Source: Duganella aquatilis (GTDB taxonomy: Bacteria > Pseudomonadota > Gammaproteobacteria > Burkholderiales > Burkholderiaceae_D). From it: a stretch of 64,000 nucleotides of DNA. The stretch spans positions 1-64,000 of the forward strand of contig NZ_WKJL01000019.1 of NCBI RefSeq assembly GCF_009674565.1. The letters run 5' to 3'. The notes under the pieces were generated by a model. It ran no database searches. It was not told where the DNA came from and saw nothing but the letters and a program-made list of their open reading frames with translations. This document shows, piece by piece, positions 33,291 to 42,203 of the stretch. The stretch's first letter is position 1; every line of letters starts with the position of its first letter. A program made the translations under genes and the position numbers.

Positions 33291-34190
33291 TTAAGCTTTC
33301 TCGCACTGCGCGCGCAGGAAGTCGCGCAGTTGCAGGACCGTGGGCGTGATCTGCGCGCGGTGCATGCACAGCATGTTGAGCGGCGTCGGCTCGCCCAGCA
33401 TGTCGGGCAGCAGCACCTGCAGCCGGCCGGCGCGGATGTCGTCGCTGAGGTCGAGCCGCGATTTGTAGGCGATGCCGACGCCGGCCACCGCCCAGCGCCG
33501 CACCACGTCGGCGTCGTCGGCGCTGCGGTTGCCGTTGACGCGCACCACTTCCGGCGCCGCCTGGGCGTCCCGGTAGAAACTCCAGCGGTCGTGGATGACG
33601 TCGTCCAGCATGAAGCGCAGGCAGTTGTGCTGCGCCAGGTCGCCCAGCGATTGCAGCTTGCCGTGGCGCTTGATGTACTCCGGCGACGCCACCAGCACGC
33701 GGCGGTTTTCCGGCGCCAGCGGCAAGGCGATCAGGCTGGAATCCTCCTGCGGGCCGTAGCGGATGGCGATGTCGATTGGCTGCCGGTACATATCCGACAC
33801 ACGGTCGCTGATGCCCAGTTGAAGTACCACCTTCGGATATTGCGCCTGGAACTGGTCCAGCCAGCCCACCACCATATTGCGGCCGAGGTCGGACGGCATG
33901 GAAATTTTCAGCGTGCCGCCCAGCGTTTCCTTGCCCTGGATGAGCGCATCATGCCCTTCTTTCAGCAGCCGCAGCGCTTCGCGCGCGTGGAGCAGATAAT
34001 GCTCGCCCTCCTCCGTCAGCCGCAACGAACGCGTGGTGCGGGCGAACAGGCGCAGCTTCAACTCGCCTTCCAGCCGCTTGACGGCGGAACTGGCCAGGGC
34101 CGGCGAAATCTCCAGTTCGCGCGCGGCGGCCGACAGGCTGCCATGATCGGCGGTGCGGACAAATACGTTGAGGTCGTCAAAACGCAGCAA
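33291..34190 (-). CDS. LysR family transcription regulator
   Basis: 299 residues. N-terminal winged HTH (LRFDDLNVFVRTADHGSLSA; ISPALASSAVKRLE) and a C-terminal substrate-binding fold, close to the LTTR group that controls quinone reductases and efflux. Divergent from the oxidoreductase gene, the classic arrangement for an LTTR and its target. The palindrome at 34221-34243 is its likely operator. Confidence 0.92.
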   Translation of the reverse strand: MLRFDDLNVFVRTADHGSLSAAARELEISPALASSAVKRLEGELKLRLFARTTRSLRLTEEGEHYLLHAREALRLLKEGHDALIQGKETLGGTLKISMPSDLGRNMVVGWLDQFQAQYPKVVLQLGISDRVSDMYRQPIDIAIRYGPQEDSSLIALPLAPENRRVLVASPEYIKRHGKLQSLGDLAQHNCLRFMLDDVIHDRWSFYRDAQAAPEVVRVNGNRSADDADVVRRWAVAGVGIAYKSRLDLSDDIRAGRLQVLLPDMLGEPTPLNMLCMHRAQITPTVLQLRDFLRAQCEKA

Positions 34191-34220
34191 TTTTCGTCAT
34201 CCCTTTGAAAGAGTTTCGCC

Positions 34221-34258
34221 CTGGCGCGCTTTTTTCGCGCCAGAAAACAAAATATGAT
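34221..34258. promoter_or_regulatory. Divergent LysR-type control region
   Basis: Palindrome CTGGCGCG-N7-CGCGCCAG (34221-34243), followed by TATGAT (34253-34258) as the -10 of the oxidoreductase gene. The palindrome covers the -35 position, as expected for an LTTR activation or repression site. Confidence 0.6.
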
Positions 34259-34288
34259 ACCTCCATCGTCACCACACTGGAGCATTCC

Positions 34289-35305
34289 ATGAAAGCCATC
34301 GCCTACCGCAAGTCCCTCCCTATCGAAGATGCTGAATCGCTGATCGACGTCGAACTGCCGGCGCCTCAGGCCGGCGGCCGCGACTTGCTGGTCGAAGTAC
34401 GCGCCATTTCCGTCAATCCAGTAGACACCAAGATCCGCCGCAATGTGGCGCCGGCCGACGGCCAGACCAAGGTGATCGGTTGGGATGCGGCCGGCGTGGT
34501 GAAGGCGGTCGGCCCCGACGTGACGCTGTTCAAGGTCGGCGATGAAGTCTGGTATGCCGGCGACCTGACCCGCGCCGGCACCAACAGCGAACTGCACTTG
34601 GTGGACGAACGCATTGTCGGCTTCAAGCCGAAGAATCTGGATTTCGCCCAGGCCGCCGCGCTGCCGCTGACCACCATCACCGCGTGGGAGCTGCTGTTCG
34701 ACCGTCTGGCGGTAAGCCGCGACGCCGGCGCCACGCAAGGCAAGTCGCTGCTGGTGATCGGCGCGGCCGGCGGCGTCGGTTCCATCCTGGTGCAGCTGGC
34801 GCGCCAGCTGACCGGCCTGACCATCATCGGCACCGCTTCGCGTCCGGAAACCGGCGAGTGGATCAAGCAGCTGGGGGCGCATCACGTGATCGACCACAGC
34901 AAGCCGCTGAATGAAGAGATCGCGCGTCTGGGCCTGCCGCCGGTGACTTACGTGGCGTCGCTGAACCAGACCGACCACCACTGGCCGGCGATCAGCGAGC
35001 TGGTGGCGCCGCAGGGCAAGGTCGCGCTGATCGACGACCCGGCCGCCATCGACGTGCGCACGCTGAAGCGCAAGAGCGTGTCCCTGCACTGGGAATTCAT
35101 GTACACGCGTTCGATGTTCCAGACCGACGACATGCAGCAACAGCATCAGTTGCTGAACGACGTGGCCACCTTGGTGGAAACCGGCGCGGTAAAGACCACC
35201 CTGGCGGAACGCTTCGGCAAGATCAACGCCGAGAACCTGAAGCGCGCGCATGCCCTGATCGAGAGCAATCGCGCCAAAGGCAAGATTGTTTTGGAAGGCT
35301 TCTAA
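34289..35305 (+). CDS. Zinc-type alcohol dehydrogenase/quinone oxidoreductase (MDR family)
   Basis: 338 residues. GroES-like N-terminal domain, then an NAD(P)H Rossmann fold with GAAGGVGSILVQLARQ. No catalytic-zinc cysteine or histidine pattern is visible, and the ZADH1/CurA-like sequence indicates a zinc-free quinone or enone reductase. ATG 34289 follows TGGAG. Divergent LysR suggests induction by an electrophile. Confidence 0.9.
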   Translation: MKAIAYRKSLPIEDAESLIDVELPAPQAGGRDLLVEVRAISVNPVDTKIRRNVAPADGQTKVIGWDAAGVVKAVGPDVTLFKVGDEVWYAGDLTRAGTNSELHLVDERIVGFKPKNLDFAQAAALPLTTITAWELLFDRLAVSRDAGATQGKSLLVIGAAGGVGSILVQLARQLTGLTIIGTASRPETGEWIKQLGAHHVIDHSKPLNEEIARLGLPPVTYVASLNQTDHHWPAISELVAPQGKVALIDDPAAIDVRTLKRKSVSLHWEFMYTRSMFQTDDMQQQHQLLNDVATLVETGAVKTTLAERFGKINAENLKRAHALIESNRAKGKIVLEGF

Positions 35306-35829
35306 GCCCTTGCTGCATGGGCCGCGGCGGCGTCCGCCTGGGCCCGCAGCAGCGCCAGCACCGCGTCGTCGTGACGCGTCAATGCTTCCTGCATGCGGCT
35401 GGCCGAGGCGCAGGAAGCATCCAGGATTTCCATGAACGCCGTCTGGCGCCGCTTCAGCGCGGCCGAGTCGTAGCCCAGCTGATCGAACATGCGGCCGATG
35501 TCCTCACAATAATCGCGCAGTTCCAGCATCGTGCCCTTGGTGTATTCAATATCGGTGCGCATGCTGCGGTCCAGGTCCAGCATCTCCATCTTTTCCTGCG
35601 CCACCGGCGACGCTTCGCAGATGGCCGGCCCCCAGCGGTCGAACTTGCCGCGTATGCGTTTGATGCGCGCTATCTTCTGATCCAGCATGCGGCAGTAATG
35701 CCAGCTCAACCACCATACCGGCAGGCGCGCGACAAAGCGTGGCAGTCCGGCCGTATTCAGATTGCGCTCAAGTTTTTGGACAGCTGCGACCAGGCGGCGC
35801 GCGCTGGCTCCGGTAGGAAGACGGGACAT
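35302..35829 (-). CDS. Hypothetical helical protein
   Basis: 175 residues, no clear signal peptide, Arg-rich N-terminus and a Trp-rich segment (PVWWLSWHYCRML), then helices and an Ala-rich tail. ATG 35829 has GAGGAG at correct spacing; the longer frame to 35883 lacks it. The last four bases overlap the stop of the convergent oxidoreductase gene. No family recognised. Confidence 0.78.
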   Translation of the reverse strand: MSRLPTGASARRLVAAVQKLERNLNTAGLPRFVARLPVWWLSWHYCRMLDQKIARIKRIRGKFDRWGPAICEASPVAQEKMEMLDLDRSMRTDIEYTKGTMLELRDYCEDIGRMFDQLGYDSAALKRRQTAFMEILDASCASASRMQEALTRHDDAVLALLRAQADAAAAHAARA

Positions 35830-35869
35830 GACAGTAGCTCCTCTGAGGGTCCAGTGAGCTACAGTAGCC

Positions 35870-35898
35870 GCCGCATCAAACACGGGATTTGATGCGGC
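35870..35898 (-). terminator. Hairpin after the alaC gene
   Basis: Perfect 11-base stem (35870-35880 with 35888-35898), 7-base loop, no T tract. It sits between the end of the aminotransferase gene and the start of the hypothetical gene, both on the minus strand; a processing or weak termination signal. Confidence 0.45.
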
Positions 35899-35917
35899 TT
35901 AAACTGCATGCGGATTT

Positions 35918-37117
35918 TTATGTCGAAGTCTTACGCAACATTGCCTTAATGCCACGCAAACCCTGGCGGATGCGGGCTTCGTTCTCGATCAGGGCAAAGC
36001 GCACGTACTCGTCGCCATATTCGCCGAAGCCGATGCCCGGCGAAACGCACACCTTGGCCTCGGCCAGCAGCAGCTTGGCGAATTCCAGCGAACCTAGATG
36101 GCGATACGCTTCCGGGATGCGCGCCCAGATGTACATCGAAGCCTTCGGCTTGTCGACCGGCCAGCCGGCTTCGACCAGGCCTTTGTGCAGCACGTCGCGC
36201 CGGCTCTGGTATTGCGCGCAGATCTCGCTGACGCAGCTCTGGTCGCCTTCCAGCGCGGCGATCGCCGCCACCTGCACCGGCGTGAAGCTGCCGTAGTCGT
36301 GGTAGCTCTTGATGCGCGCCAGCGCCGCCACCAGTTCCTTGTTGCCGACCATGAAGCCGACGCGCCAGCCGGCCATGTTGTAGCTCTTCGACAGCGTGAA
36401 GAACTCCACCGCCACGTCGCGCGCGCCCGGCACCTGCATGATGGACGGCGCTTTCCAGCCGTCGAACACGATGTCGGCATAAGCCAGGTCGTGCACCACC
36501 AGGATGTTGTGCTGCCGCGCCAGCGCCACCACGCGTTCGAAGAATTCCAGCTCCACGCACTGCGCGGTGGGATTCGACGGGAAGCCGAGGATCATCATCT
36601 TCGGCTTCGGATAGCTTTCGCGCACCGCGCGTTCCAGTTCGTCGAAGAAGTCGACGCCGGGCGTCATGCGCACCGAGCGGATATTCGCGCCGGCGATCAC
36701 CGCGCCCCAGATGTGGATCGGGTAGCTGGGATTCGGCACCAGCACGGTGTCGCCCTGGTCCAGCGTGGCCAGCATCAGGTGCGCCAGACCTTCCTTGGAG
36801 CCGATGGTGACGATGGCTTCCGAGTCCGGATCGAACTCGACGTCGTAGCGCGTCTTGTACCAGCGCGAAATGGCGCGACGCAGGCGCGGGATGCCTTTGG
36901 AGGCCGAGTAGCCGTGGGTGTCGGGCCGTTGCACGGTGTCGACCAGCTTGCTCACAATGTGCGGCGGCGTGGCGCCGTCTGGATTGCCCATCGACATATC
37001 GATGATGTCTTCGCCGCGACGGCGCGCCGCGAGCTTGAGCTCGGCGGTGACATTGAAAACGTAGGGAGGCAGGCGATCGATGCGCGCAAAGCTGCGCGGA
37101 GTTTGGGTGTCAGTCAT
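35918..37117 (-). CDS. alaC: Alanine-type aminotransferase AlaC
   Basis: 399 residues, fold-type I PLP enzyme. PLP lysine in FTLSKSYNMAGWRVGF; also NPTAQCVE and the Arg of EYVRFALIEN. Length and motifs match E. coli AlaC (YfdZ), which transaminates pyruvate/alanine with glutamate/2-oxoglutarate. ATG 37117 is chosen by family alignment of the N-terminus; the ribosome site is weak (GAGA). Confidence 0.9.
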   Translation of the reverse strand: MTDTQTPRSFARIDRLPPYVFNVTAELKLAARRRGEDIIDMSMGNPDGATPPHIVSKLVDTVQRPDTHGYSASKGIPRLRRAISRWYKTRYDVEFDPDSEAIVTIGSKEGLAHLMLATLDQGDTVLVPNPSYPIHIWGAVIAGANIRSVRMTPGVDFFDELERAVRESYPKPKMMILGFPSNPTAQCVELEFFERVVALARQHNILVVHDLAYADIVFDGWKAPSIMQVPGARDVAVEFFTLSKSYNMAGWRVGFMVGNKELVAALARIKSYHDYGSFTPVQVAAIAALEGDQSCVSEICAQYQSRRDVLHKGLVEAGWPVDKPKASMYIWARIPEAYRHLGSLEFAKLLLAEAKVCVSPGIGFGEYGDEYVRFALIENEARIRQGLRGIKAMLRKTST

Positions 37118-37225
37118 GGAGATCTCACGTAAGCGCCCGGAACCGTCCGAGCGACGTCGATGCAGATGCATCGGGATCGATACTAGACGATCCCGTCCAT
37201 GTCTGGCAAGTGGCTTACATCAACT

Positions 37226-37543
37226 TCAAGCAGTGGCTTCTTTTTCCTGCTCGCTGAACCACTCGAACAGGATCAGGCCGATGATGGACGCCACCGGCAT
37301 GAACAGTATCGAGATCACGACCCACAGCACCGGCGAACGGTCGAGCCGCTTGGCGGCCATGGCGATGAAAAACAGATGCAGCACCAGGCAGACGAAAATT
37401 GCCATGCCGGCGGCGATGATCAGCAACACGGATTGACTGGTGTACTTGAACATCGGCGGCAGGAACGACGCCACGCTGATCATCCACAACACCAGCGTGA
37501 CGGTGGCAGCGGCGATCGGTTGTTGAGCACGAGCGACTTGCAT
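37226..37543 (-). CDS. Small membrane protein, hypothetical
   Basis: 105 residues with three hydrophobic helices (about 10-30, 37-62 and 70-95) and a Glu/Lys-rich C-terminal tail. GGAGG lies before the ATG. No domain recognised. Could be co-transcribed with the coiled-coil protein gene just upstream (60-base gap). Confidence 0.75.
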   Translation of the reverse strand: MQVARAQQPIAAATVTLVLWMISVASFLPPMFKYTSQSVLLIIAAGMAIFVCLVLHLFFIAMAAKRLDRSPVLWVVISILFMPVASIIGLILFEWFSEQEKEATA

Positions 37544-37603
37544 AGCACCTCCATAAAGAAGCGCTTATGCTGCCATGAACTCGTTGCAAAAGCAATAACC
37601 CTG

Positions 37604-37876
37604 CTATTTGTAGGCGGGCACCTGGATCACAATAGGCGTCGGCGGAACCGGTGGCGCCTTGGGCACGGCGTTGTTCAATACAAAAGTCATGACGGTGATC
37701 GCCGCGACGCTGGCGCCAAATATCATGCCAACCACCCACCTGACGATCCTGGCGCCCATTTTCTCGACATCTTCTTTGGTGGCCATGTGCTCCAGGCGCG
37801 CTTCAATCTTCGACAGACGTTCCATCACGTTGACGAACATTTCGTCGTGCTTGTCGAGGCGGGCTTCGATATCCAT
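37604..37876 (-). CDS. Coiled-coil protein with one membrane helix
   Basis: 90 residues. N-terminal amphipathic coiled coil (DKHDEMFVNVMERLSKIEAR), membrane helix (VVGMIFGASVAAITVMTFVL) and a Pro-rich tail. Similar layout to the protein at 48730-49155 and to XhlA/DUF1640-type proteins. Function unknown. Confidence 0.75.
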   Translation of the reverse strand: MDIEARLDKHDEMFVNVMERLSKIEARLEHMATKEDVEKMGARIVRWVVGMIFGASVAAITVMTFVLNNAVPKAPPVPPTPIVIQVPAYK

Positions 37877-37930
37877 GATGATTCATCCTACGCCGCGCCC
37901 CGCGCCTCAGGCAAGCTGAGCCGGTTTGAG

Positions 37931-38785
37931 CTAGCGCAAGGACGTGAGCGCGGAGGCGGTGACGATGGCGGCGATGGCCAGCCACTGCGTCAGCGTCAGG
38001 TGCTCGCCCAGCACCGCCATGCCGGCCAGCGCGCTGAGCGCCGGTGCGGCGCTGCTGAACATGCTGAAGGTGCGCGATGACAGCGTGCGCATCGACACCA
38101 TCTCCAGCGTGTACGGCACCGCGCTGGACATCAGCGCAATCGCCACGCCAACCAGCAGCAGCGACGGCGTCAGCAACAGCGCACCGGCATGCGCCACGCC
38201 GATCGGCACGATGAACAGCGACGCCGCCAGCATGCCCCACGCCACCGACTGCCCGCCCGACATCGCCGACACGCGCTTGCCGTAAATGATGTACATGGCC
38301 CAGCAGGCCGCCGCCGCTGCCGCATAGGCGACACCAACCGGGTCCAGCTGATCGACATGGCCATGAATCGGCAGCAGAAAATACAGTCCCAGCGCCGCCA
38401 GGCCTACCGCCACGAGATCGCGCGGACGATGCGACGACAGCACCGCCACCGTCAGCGGTCCCGCCACCTCGATCGCCACCGCCACGCCCATCGGAATGCG
38501 GCTGAAGGCGCGGTAAATCATCAGGTTCATCAGCCCGATCACCGAGCCGTAGATGGCCACGTTGACCACCTGCCTGAGGGTCAGCGGCGTGCGCCACGGA
38601 CGGAAGATCAACAGCATCACCAGCGCCGAAATGCCGACGCGATACGCCGTCACACCCTCCACGCCGATTTTCGGGAACAGATGCTTGGCAATCGCCGCCC
38701 CGACGTTCAGGGACAGCTGGCTGCACAGCAGCGCCAGCCCCGCCAACAGGGGATTGCCGGCGGGATGCTTATCCGATTCGCCCAT
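37931..38785 (-). CDS. EamA/RhtA-like exporter
   Basis: 284 residues, ten membrane helices in two EamA repeats. PLTVAVLSSHRPRD and MSSAVPYTLEM resemble RhtA, the threonine/homoserine exporter. ATG lies one base after the stop of the large DUF748 gene, so the two are translationally coupled, an unexpected pairing of an envelope lipid-bridge-type protein with an amino-acid exporter. Confidence 0.88.
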   Translation of the reverse strand: MGESDKHPAGNPLLAGLALLCSQLSLNVGAAIAKHLFPKIGVEGVTAYRVGISALVMLLIFRPWRTPLTLRQVVNVAIYGSVIGLMNLMIYRAFSRIPMGVAVAIEVAGPLTVAVLSSHRPRDLVAVGLAALGLYFLLPIHGHVDQLDPVGVAYAAAAAACWAMYIIYGKRVSAMSGGQSVAWGMLAASLFIVPIGVAHAGALLLTPSLLLVGVAIALMSSAVPYTLEMVSMRTLSSRTFSMFSSAAPALSALAGMAVLGEHLTLTQWLAIAAIVTASALTSLR

Positions 38786-38786
38786 C

Positions 38787-41700
38787 TTATTTCGCCGCCA
38801 GTTCCAGCTTCACGGCAACCGGCTTGCCGGCCTCGCTTTCAGTCGAGACTGGCTCGGCCGCCGTCGCCGCTGTACCGGATTCCTTCAGCGCCGCGACAAT
38901 CGCCGCCGCGCGGCTTGCTCCCAGCTGCGGCAACGCGTCCTTGGCCAGCGGCTGGTTTTTCTCCAGGCGCGATTGCAGATCGCCATAGAACGCTGTCGCG
39001 TCCGCCACCTGCGGCTCGCCCTGCACCATCTTGCCCAGGCGTTGCAGCACCGGCAGCTTCTTCTGCGCGGCGCCTGCGTCGGCGGCGCCGTTGGCGGTTT
39101 CGGCGGCTTTCTTCAGCTTGTCCAGTTCCGGCGCACCGAAGCGTTCCGCGTACAGGTCACGCAATGCGGTGCGCACCTTGCGCTGACCGACATCCAGCGG
39201 ACCTGGCTGCTCGCCGGCCGCCAGCTTGATGTCGGCCCTGGTCAACACCGCGCGGCGCAGCGCTTGCTGACGCAGGGCGGCGCCGTCATTGGCCTCGCTG
39301 TACAAGCCGGGCACGGACAGCTTCAGCTCCGGTTTCTTCTGCAGAATCCTGGCGACCTGCGCCAGCTTCTCGCGCTCCGGCGGCAGCACGATATCGCTGC
39401 CGGCGTCGAACTCCACCGCTTCCAGCTTGTCGCCGCTGACGCCGAACAGATTGCCGAGCGCGCGGAACGGCGACGTCACGATCTTGGTCATGATGTTGCC
39501 GATCGCCTTCCACACCACCGCGCCATAGCTGAACGACGGATCGTTCATATTGCCGGATACGGGCACGCCCAGGTCGATGCGGCCATTGCTGTCCTTCAGG
39601 ATGGCCAAGGCCAGTTCCAGCGGCAGCTTGAGCGCATCCGGGCTGTCGATGCGCTCGCCCAGCGTCAGATTGTCGAGCACCACCTGGTTGTTGCCTTCCA
39701 GCTGGTTGTTGCGCACCTTGTACTGCAAGTCCAGCGAGATCTTGCCCTCGGCGATTTTGTAACCAGCAAACTTCATGCTGTACGGCGACGCTGACACCAT
39801 GTCGATGTTCTTGAACAGCACGTTCAGATCAGTGTTGTCGGCTGGCGCGAAGGGATTCAGCTGGCCGCGCACGCGCGCCAGGCCGTAATCGTCCACGCGG
39901 CCGTCAAGCTCGATCTGGCTGCGCGCATCGCGCTTGGACGACAGGCCGGTGATCACGCCATTCAGTTCATAAATCTTGGCGCCGAATTGCGGACGCAGGC
40001 TCAAGTCGGTGAAGTCCAGCTTGGCGTCCTGCAAGCGCACGCGGCGCACGCGGACCGGGAATGGTTCGCTGGCCGATGCAGCCGGTTGCACGGCGGGCGC
40101 CGATGGCGCGGCCGGCTGTTCCACCAGCAGACGCTGAGCGTTGAAACTGCGGTCGTTTTCGATAATCAGAATCGCATTCGGCTGGATCACGCGCAGTTCC
40201 GCCACGTCCAGCAGGTCCGGTTTCAGGCTCAGCGCCACCTTGTCGGCGCCGACGGATTTCCAGTGGGCGAAGCGGTCGTTATCCAGTTCGTTCAGCGACA
40301 GTTCGGCTACTTCAAACGAACCGTCGTAGCGCAGCGATGGATCGTTCTTGCTGCCGCCGGCGCCGGTGCGCAAGCGGCCTTGTGCGTTGATGGCGCCGTC
40401 GGCGATCTTCAGCTTGACGTATTTGCCCAGCAGCGGCTGCACCGGCGCCAGCGCCAGCTTGCTCAGTTTCAGGTCGGTGTCCACCACGCCGGTGGCCGGC
40501 ACCACCCTGCCTTTGGCGACCAGTTGGCCGCCTTCGCGCAGGCCGACGCCGCCTTCAAACGCCAGCTGCTTTTTGAGGTCGGTGCCGGCGTCGCGCACTT
40601 TCAGGTTGAAGTCTTGTAGGTTGACCTTGATGCCGGTGCTGGCATCGTCAAAGCGCGCGCCGAACTTGTTCAGTTCGACGGACTTGACGTTTGCGCTCCA
40701 CGCCGGCGTGTCGGTGCTGGCCGGGGCCGGGGCGGCCGCGTTGCTGCCCGACTTGGGCAGCGCGTTCAGGAACAGGAACTTGCCCTTGGCGTCGCGCGAC
40801 AGGTCCAGCTGGCCGCCGTCCGCATACAGGCGTCCGACGCTGGCCTTGCGCGCATCCAGATCCAGCGACGCATCCTCAAAACCAATACGCGACAGCTTCA
40901 GTGGCGCTTGAGAGCCGCTGTTCAGCGACAGGTTGTCCATCGAAAAATCGGCATCGGCGATATTCAGTTTCGCGCCATCCAGCTGCAAGGCCAGTTTCAA
41001 TTTGGCGTTGTCGGTACTGACCTTGAGCGCCGGGCTCACCGTCTGATCGAAATAGTTGACAGCCACCGCATCCAGGCCGATCTGCTTGAATTGCAGCTTC
41101 CAGCCGCCCTCCTTGGCCGGCGCAGGCTTGGCCGCAGCAGGGGCGGCAGGCGCGGGCAGCATCAGATTGGCGACATCCAGCTCGCCCACGGCATCGCGCC
41201 GCACCGCCAGCGCGCCGCCGTTCAGTTGCAGGCTGCCGATCACCACTGACTGCTTCAGCAAATCCAGGCCGACATCGCCGACCACCAGCTGCTTCAGCTT
41301 CACGAACGGCGCATCGTCGCCACGCTTCAGCGACAAGTCGCTCAAGGTCAGGCCGGCGCCGCTCAGGCTCGCATTCAGCTTGCCGTCCTTGTAGCCGAAC
41401 TGGTACGGCAGATTGGCCGACAACTTGCCATCCTCGACCACAATGCGCGAGAACGACTTCAGATACGTCGCCAGGCCCGGCAAGACCACCTTGTCCAGCG
41501 TCAGCACGCCGCTGCCACTGATCGGATTGACCGCCGCCACGCCTTTCCAGTGCAGCTTGCCGCCCAGTCCGGCATCCGCGCTCAGCGTGTAGTCGCCGTT
41601 CTCGTCCGGCAGCGTGCTCAGGTTATTCAGTGCGAAGGTGATGGGCGTAAAAGTATCGTCGTAGCCGGCGTGCTTGTCGTGCATGGCGACCTTGCCGCCA

Positions 41701-42149
41701 TCGAGCGCGAAATGCTCGATGATCAGGCGCGGCATGCCGCTATCCTTGTCGTCCTTCTTATGCTTGTCCAGCGTCGCCAGGAACTCGGCGATATTGAACT
41801 TGCCATCCTTAGCAATCGCCAGTTGCACGGCTGGTTGCGTGATGCGGATCTCGGCAAAGCTCCAGGCGCGGCGGAACAGCGAACGCCACTGCATCTCCAC
41901 CGCCAGGCCGCCGACCGCGAACAGCGGCGCGCCATCAGCCTCGGTCAGGCGCACATCCTGCGCTTCCAGCCGCAGCGTGAAGGGATTGAAGCTGAGCTGG
42001 CCGATGCTGGCCTTGCGCTCCAGTTCGGTCTCGGCATACTTGGGCAGCTGGCTTTTGATCACGCTAGGCAACAGCCAGGCCCCCGCCAATGCATACACAC
42101 CGACGGCGCTCGCCGCACCTATGCCCCACCGCTTCCAACGTATTGCCAT
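38787..42149 (-). CDS. Large DUF748 envelope protein
   Basis: 1120 residues. One N-terminal membrane helix (WGIGAASAVGVYALAGAW), then a very long beta-rich periplasmic body with DUF748 repeats, as in YhdP/TamB/AsmA-type lipid-transfer bridges. C-terminal region rich in Ala, Gly and charged residues. Start ambiguous between ATG 42149 and ATG 42182: neither has a strong Shine-Dalgarno. Divergent from the aminotransferase gene with little room, so the two control regions overlap. Confidence 0.88.
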   Translation of the reverse strand: MAIRWKRWGIGAASAVGVYALAGAWLLPSVIKSQLPKYAETELERKASIGQLSFNPFTLRLEAQDVRLTEADGAPLFAVGGLAVEMQWRSLFRRAWSFAEIRITQPAVQLAIAKDGKFNIAEFLATLDKHKKDDKDSGMPRLIIEHFALDGGKVAMHDKHAGYDDTFTPITFALNNLSTLPDENGDYTLSADAGLGGKLHWKGVAAVNPISGSGVLTLDKVVLPGLATYLKSFSRIVVEDGKLSANLPYQFGYKDGKLNASLSGAGLTLSDLSLKRGDDAPFVKLKQLVVGDVGLDLLKQSVVIGSLQLNGGALAVRRDAVGELDVANLMLPAPAAPAAAKPAPAKEGGWKLQFKQIGLDAVAVNYFDQTVSPALKVSTDNAKLKLALQLDGAKLNIADADFSMDNLSLNSGSQAPLKLSRIGFEDASLDLDARKASVGRLYADGGQLDLSRDAKGKFLFLNALPKSGSNAAAPAPASTDTPAWSANVKSVELNKFGARFDDASTGIKVNLQDFNLKVRDAGTDLKKQLAFEGGVGLREGGQLVAKGRVVPATGVVDTDLKLSKLALAPVQPLLGKYVKLKIADGAINAQGRLRTGAGGSKNDPSLRYDGSFEVAELSLNELDNDRFAHWKSVGADKVALSLKPDLLDVAELRVIQPNAILIIENDRSFNAQRLLVEQPAAPSAPAVQPAASASEPFPVRVRRVRLQDAKLDFTDLSLRPQFGAKIYELNGVITGLSSKRDARSQIELDGRVDDYGLARVRGQLNPFAPADNTDLNVLFKNIDMVSASPYSMKFAGYKIAEGKISLDLQYKVRNNQLEGNNQVVLDNLTLGERIDSPDALKLPLELALAILKDSNGRIDLGVPVSGNMNDPSFSYGAVVWKAIGNIMTKIVTSPFRALGNLFGVSGDKLEAVEFDAGSDIVLPPEREKLAQVARILQKKPELKLSVPGLYSEANDGAALRQQALRRAVLTRADIKLAAGEQPGPLDVGQRKVRTALRDLYAERFGAPELDKLKKAAETANGAADAGAAQKKLPVLQRLGKMVQGEPQVADATAFYGDLQSRLEKNQPLAKDALPQLGASRAAAIVAALKESGTAATAAEPVSTESEAGKPVAVKLELAAK

Positions 42150-42189
42150 ACCCAGCCAGCCTTCACTATTTTTATGTAACAAGCAACAG

Positions 42190-42203
42190 TATAATCGATG
42201 CCA
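42190..42203 (+). promoter_or_regulatory. Perfect -10 element just before an ATG (leaderless promoter)
   Basis: TATAAT at 42190-42195, with a predicted start at about 42202-42203, which is the ATG of the aminotransferase gene. No good -35 and no Shine-Dalgarno. Confidence 0.6.
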
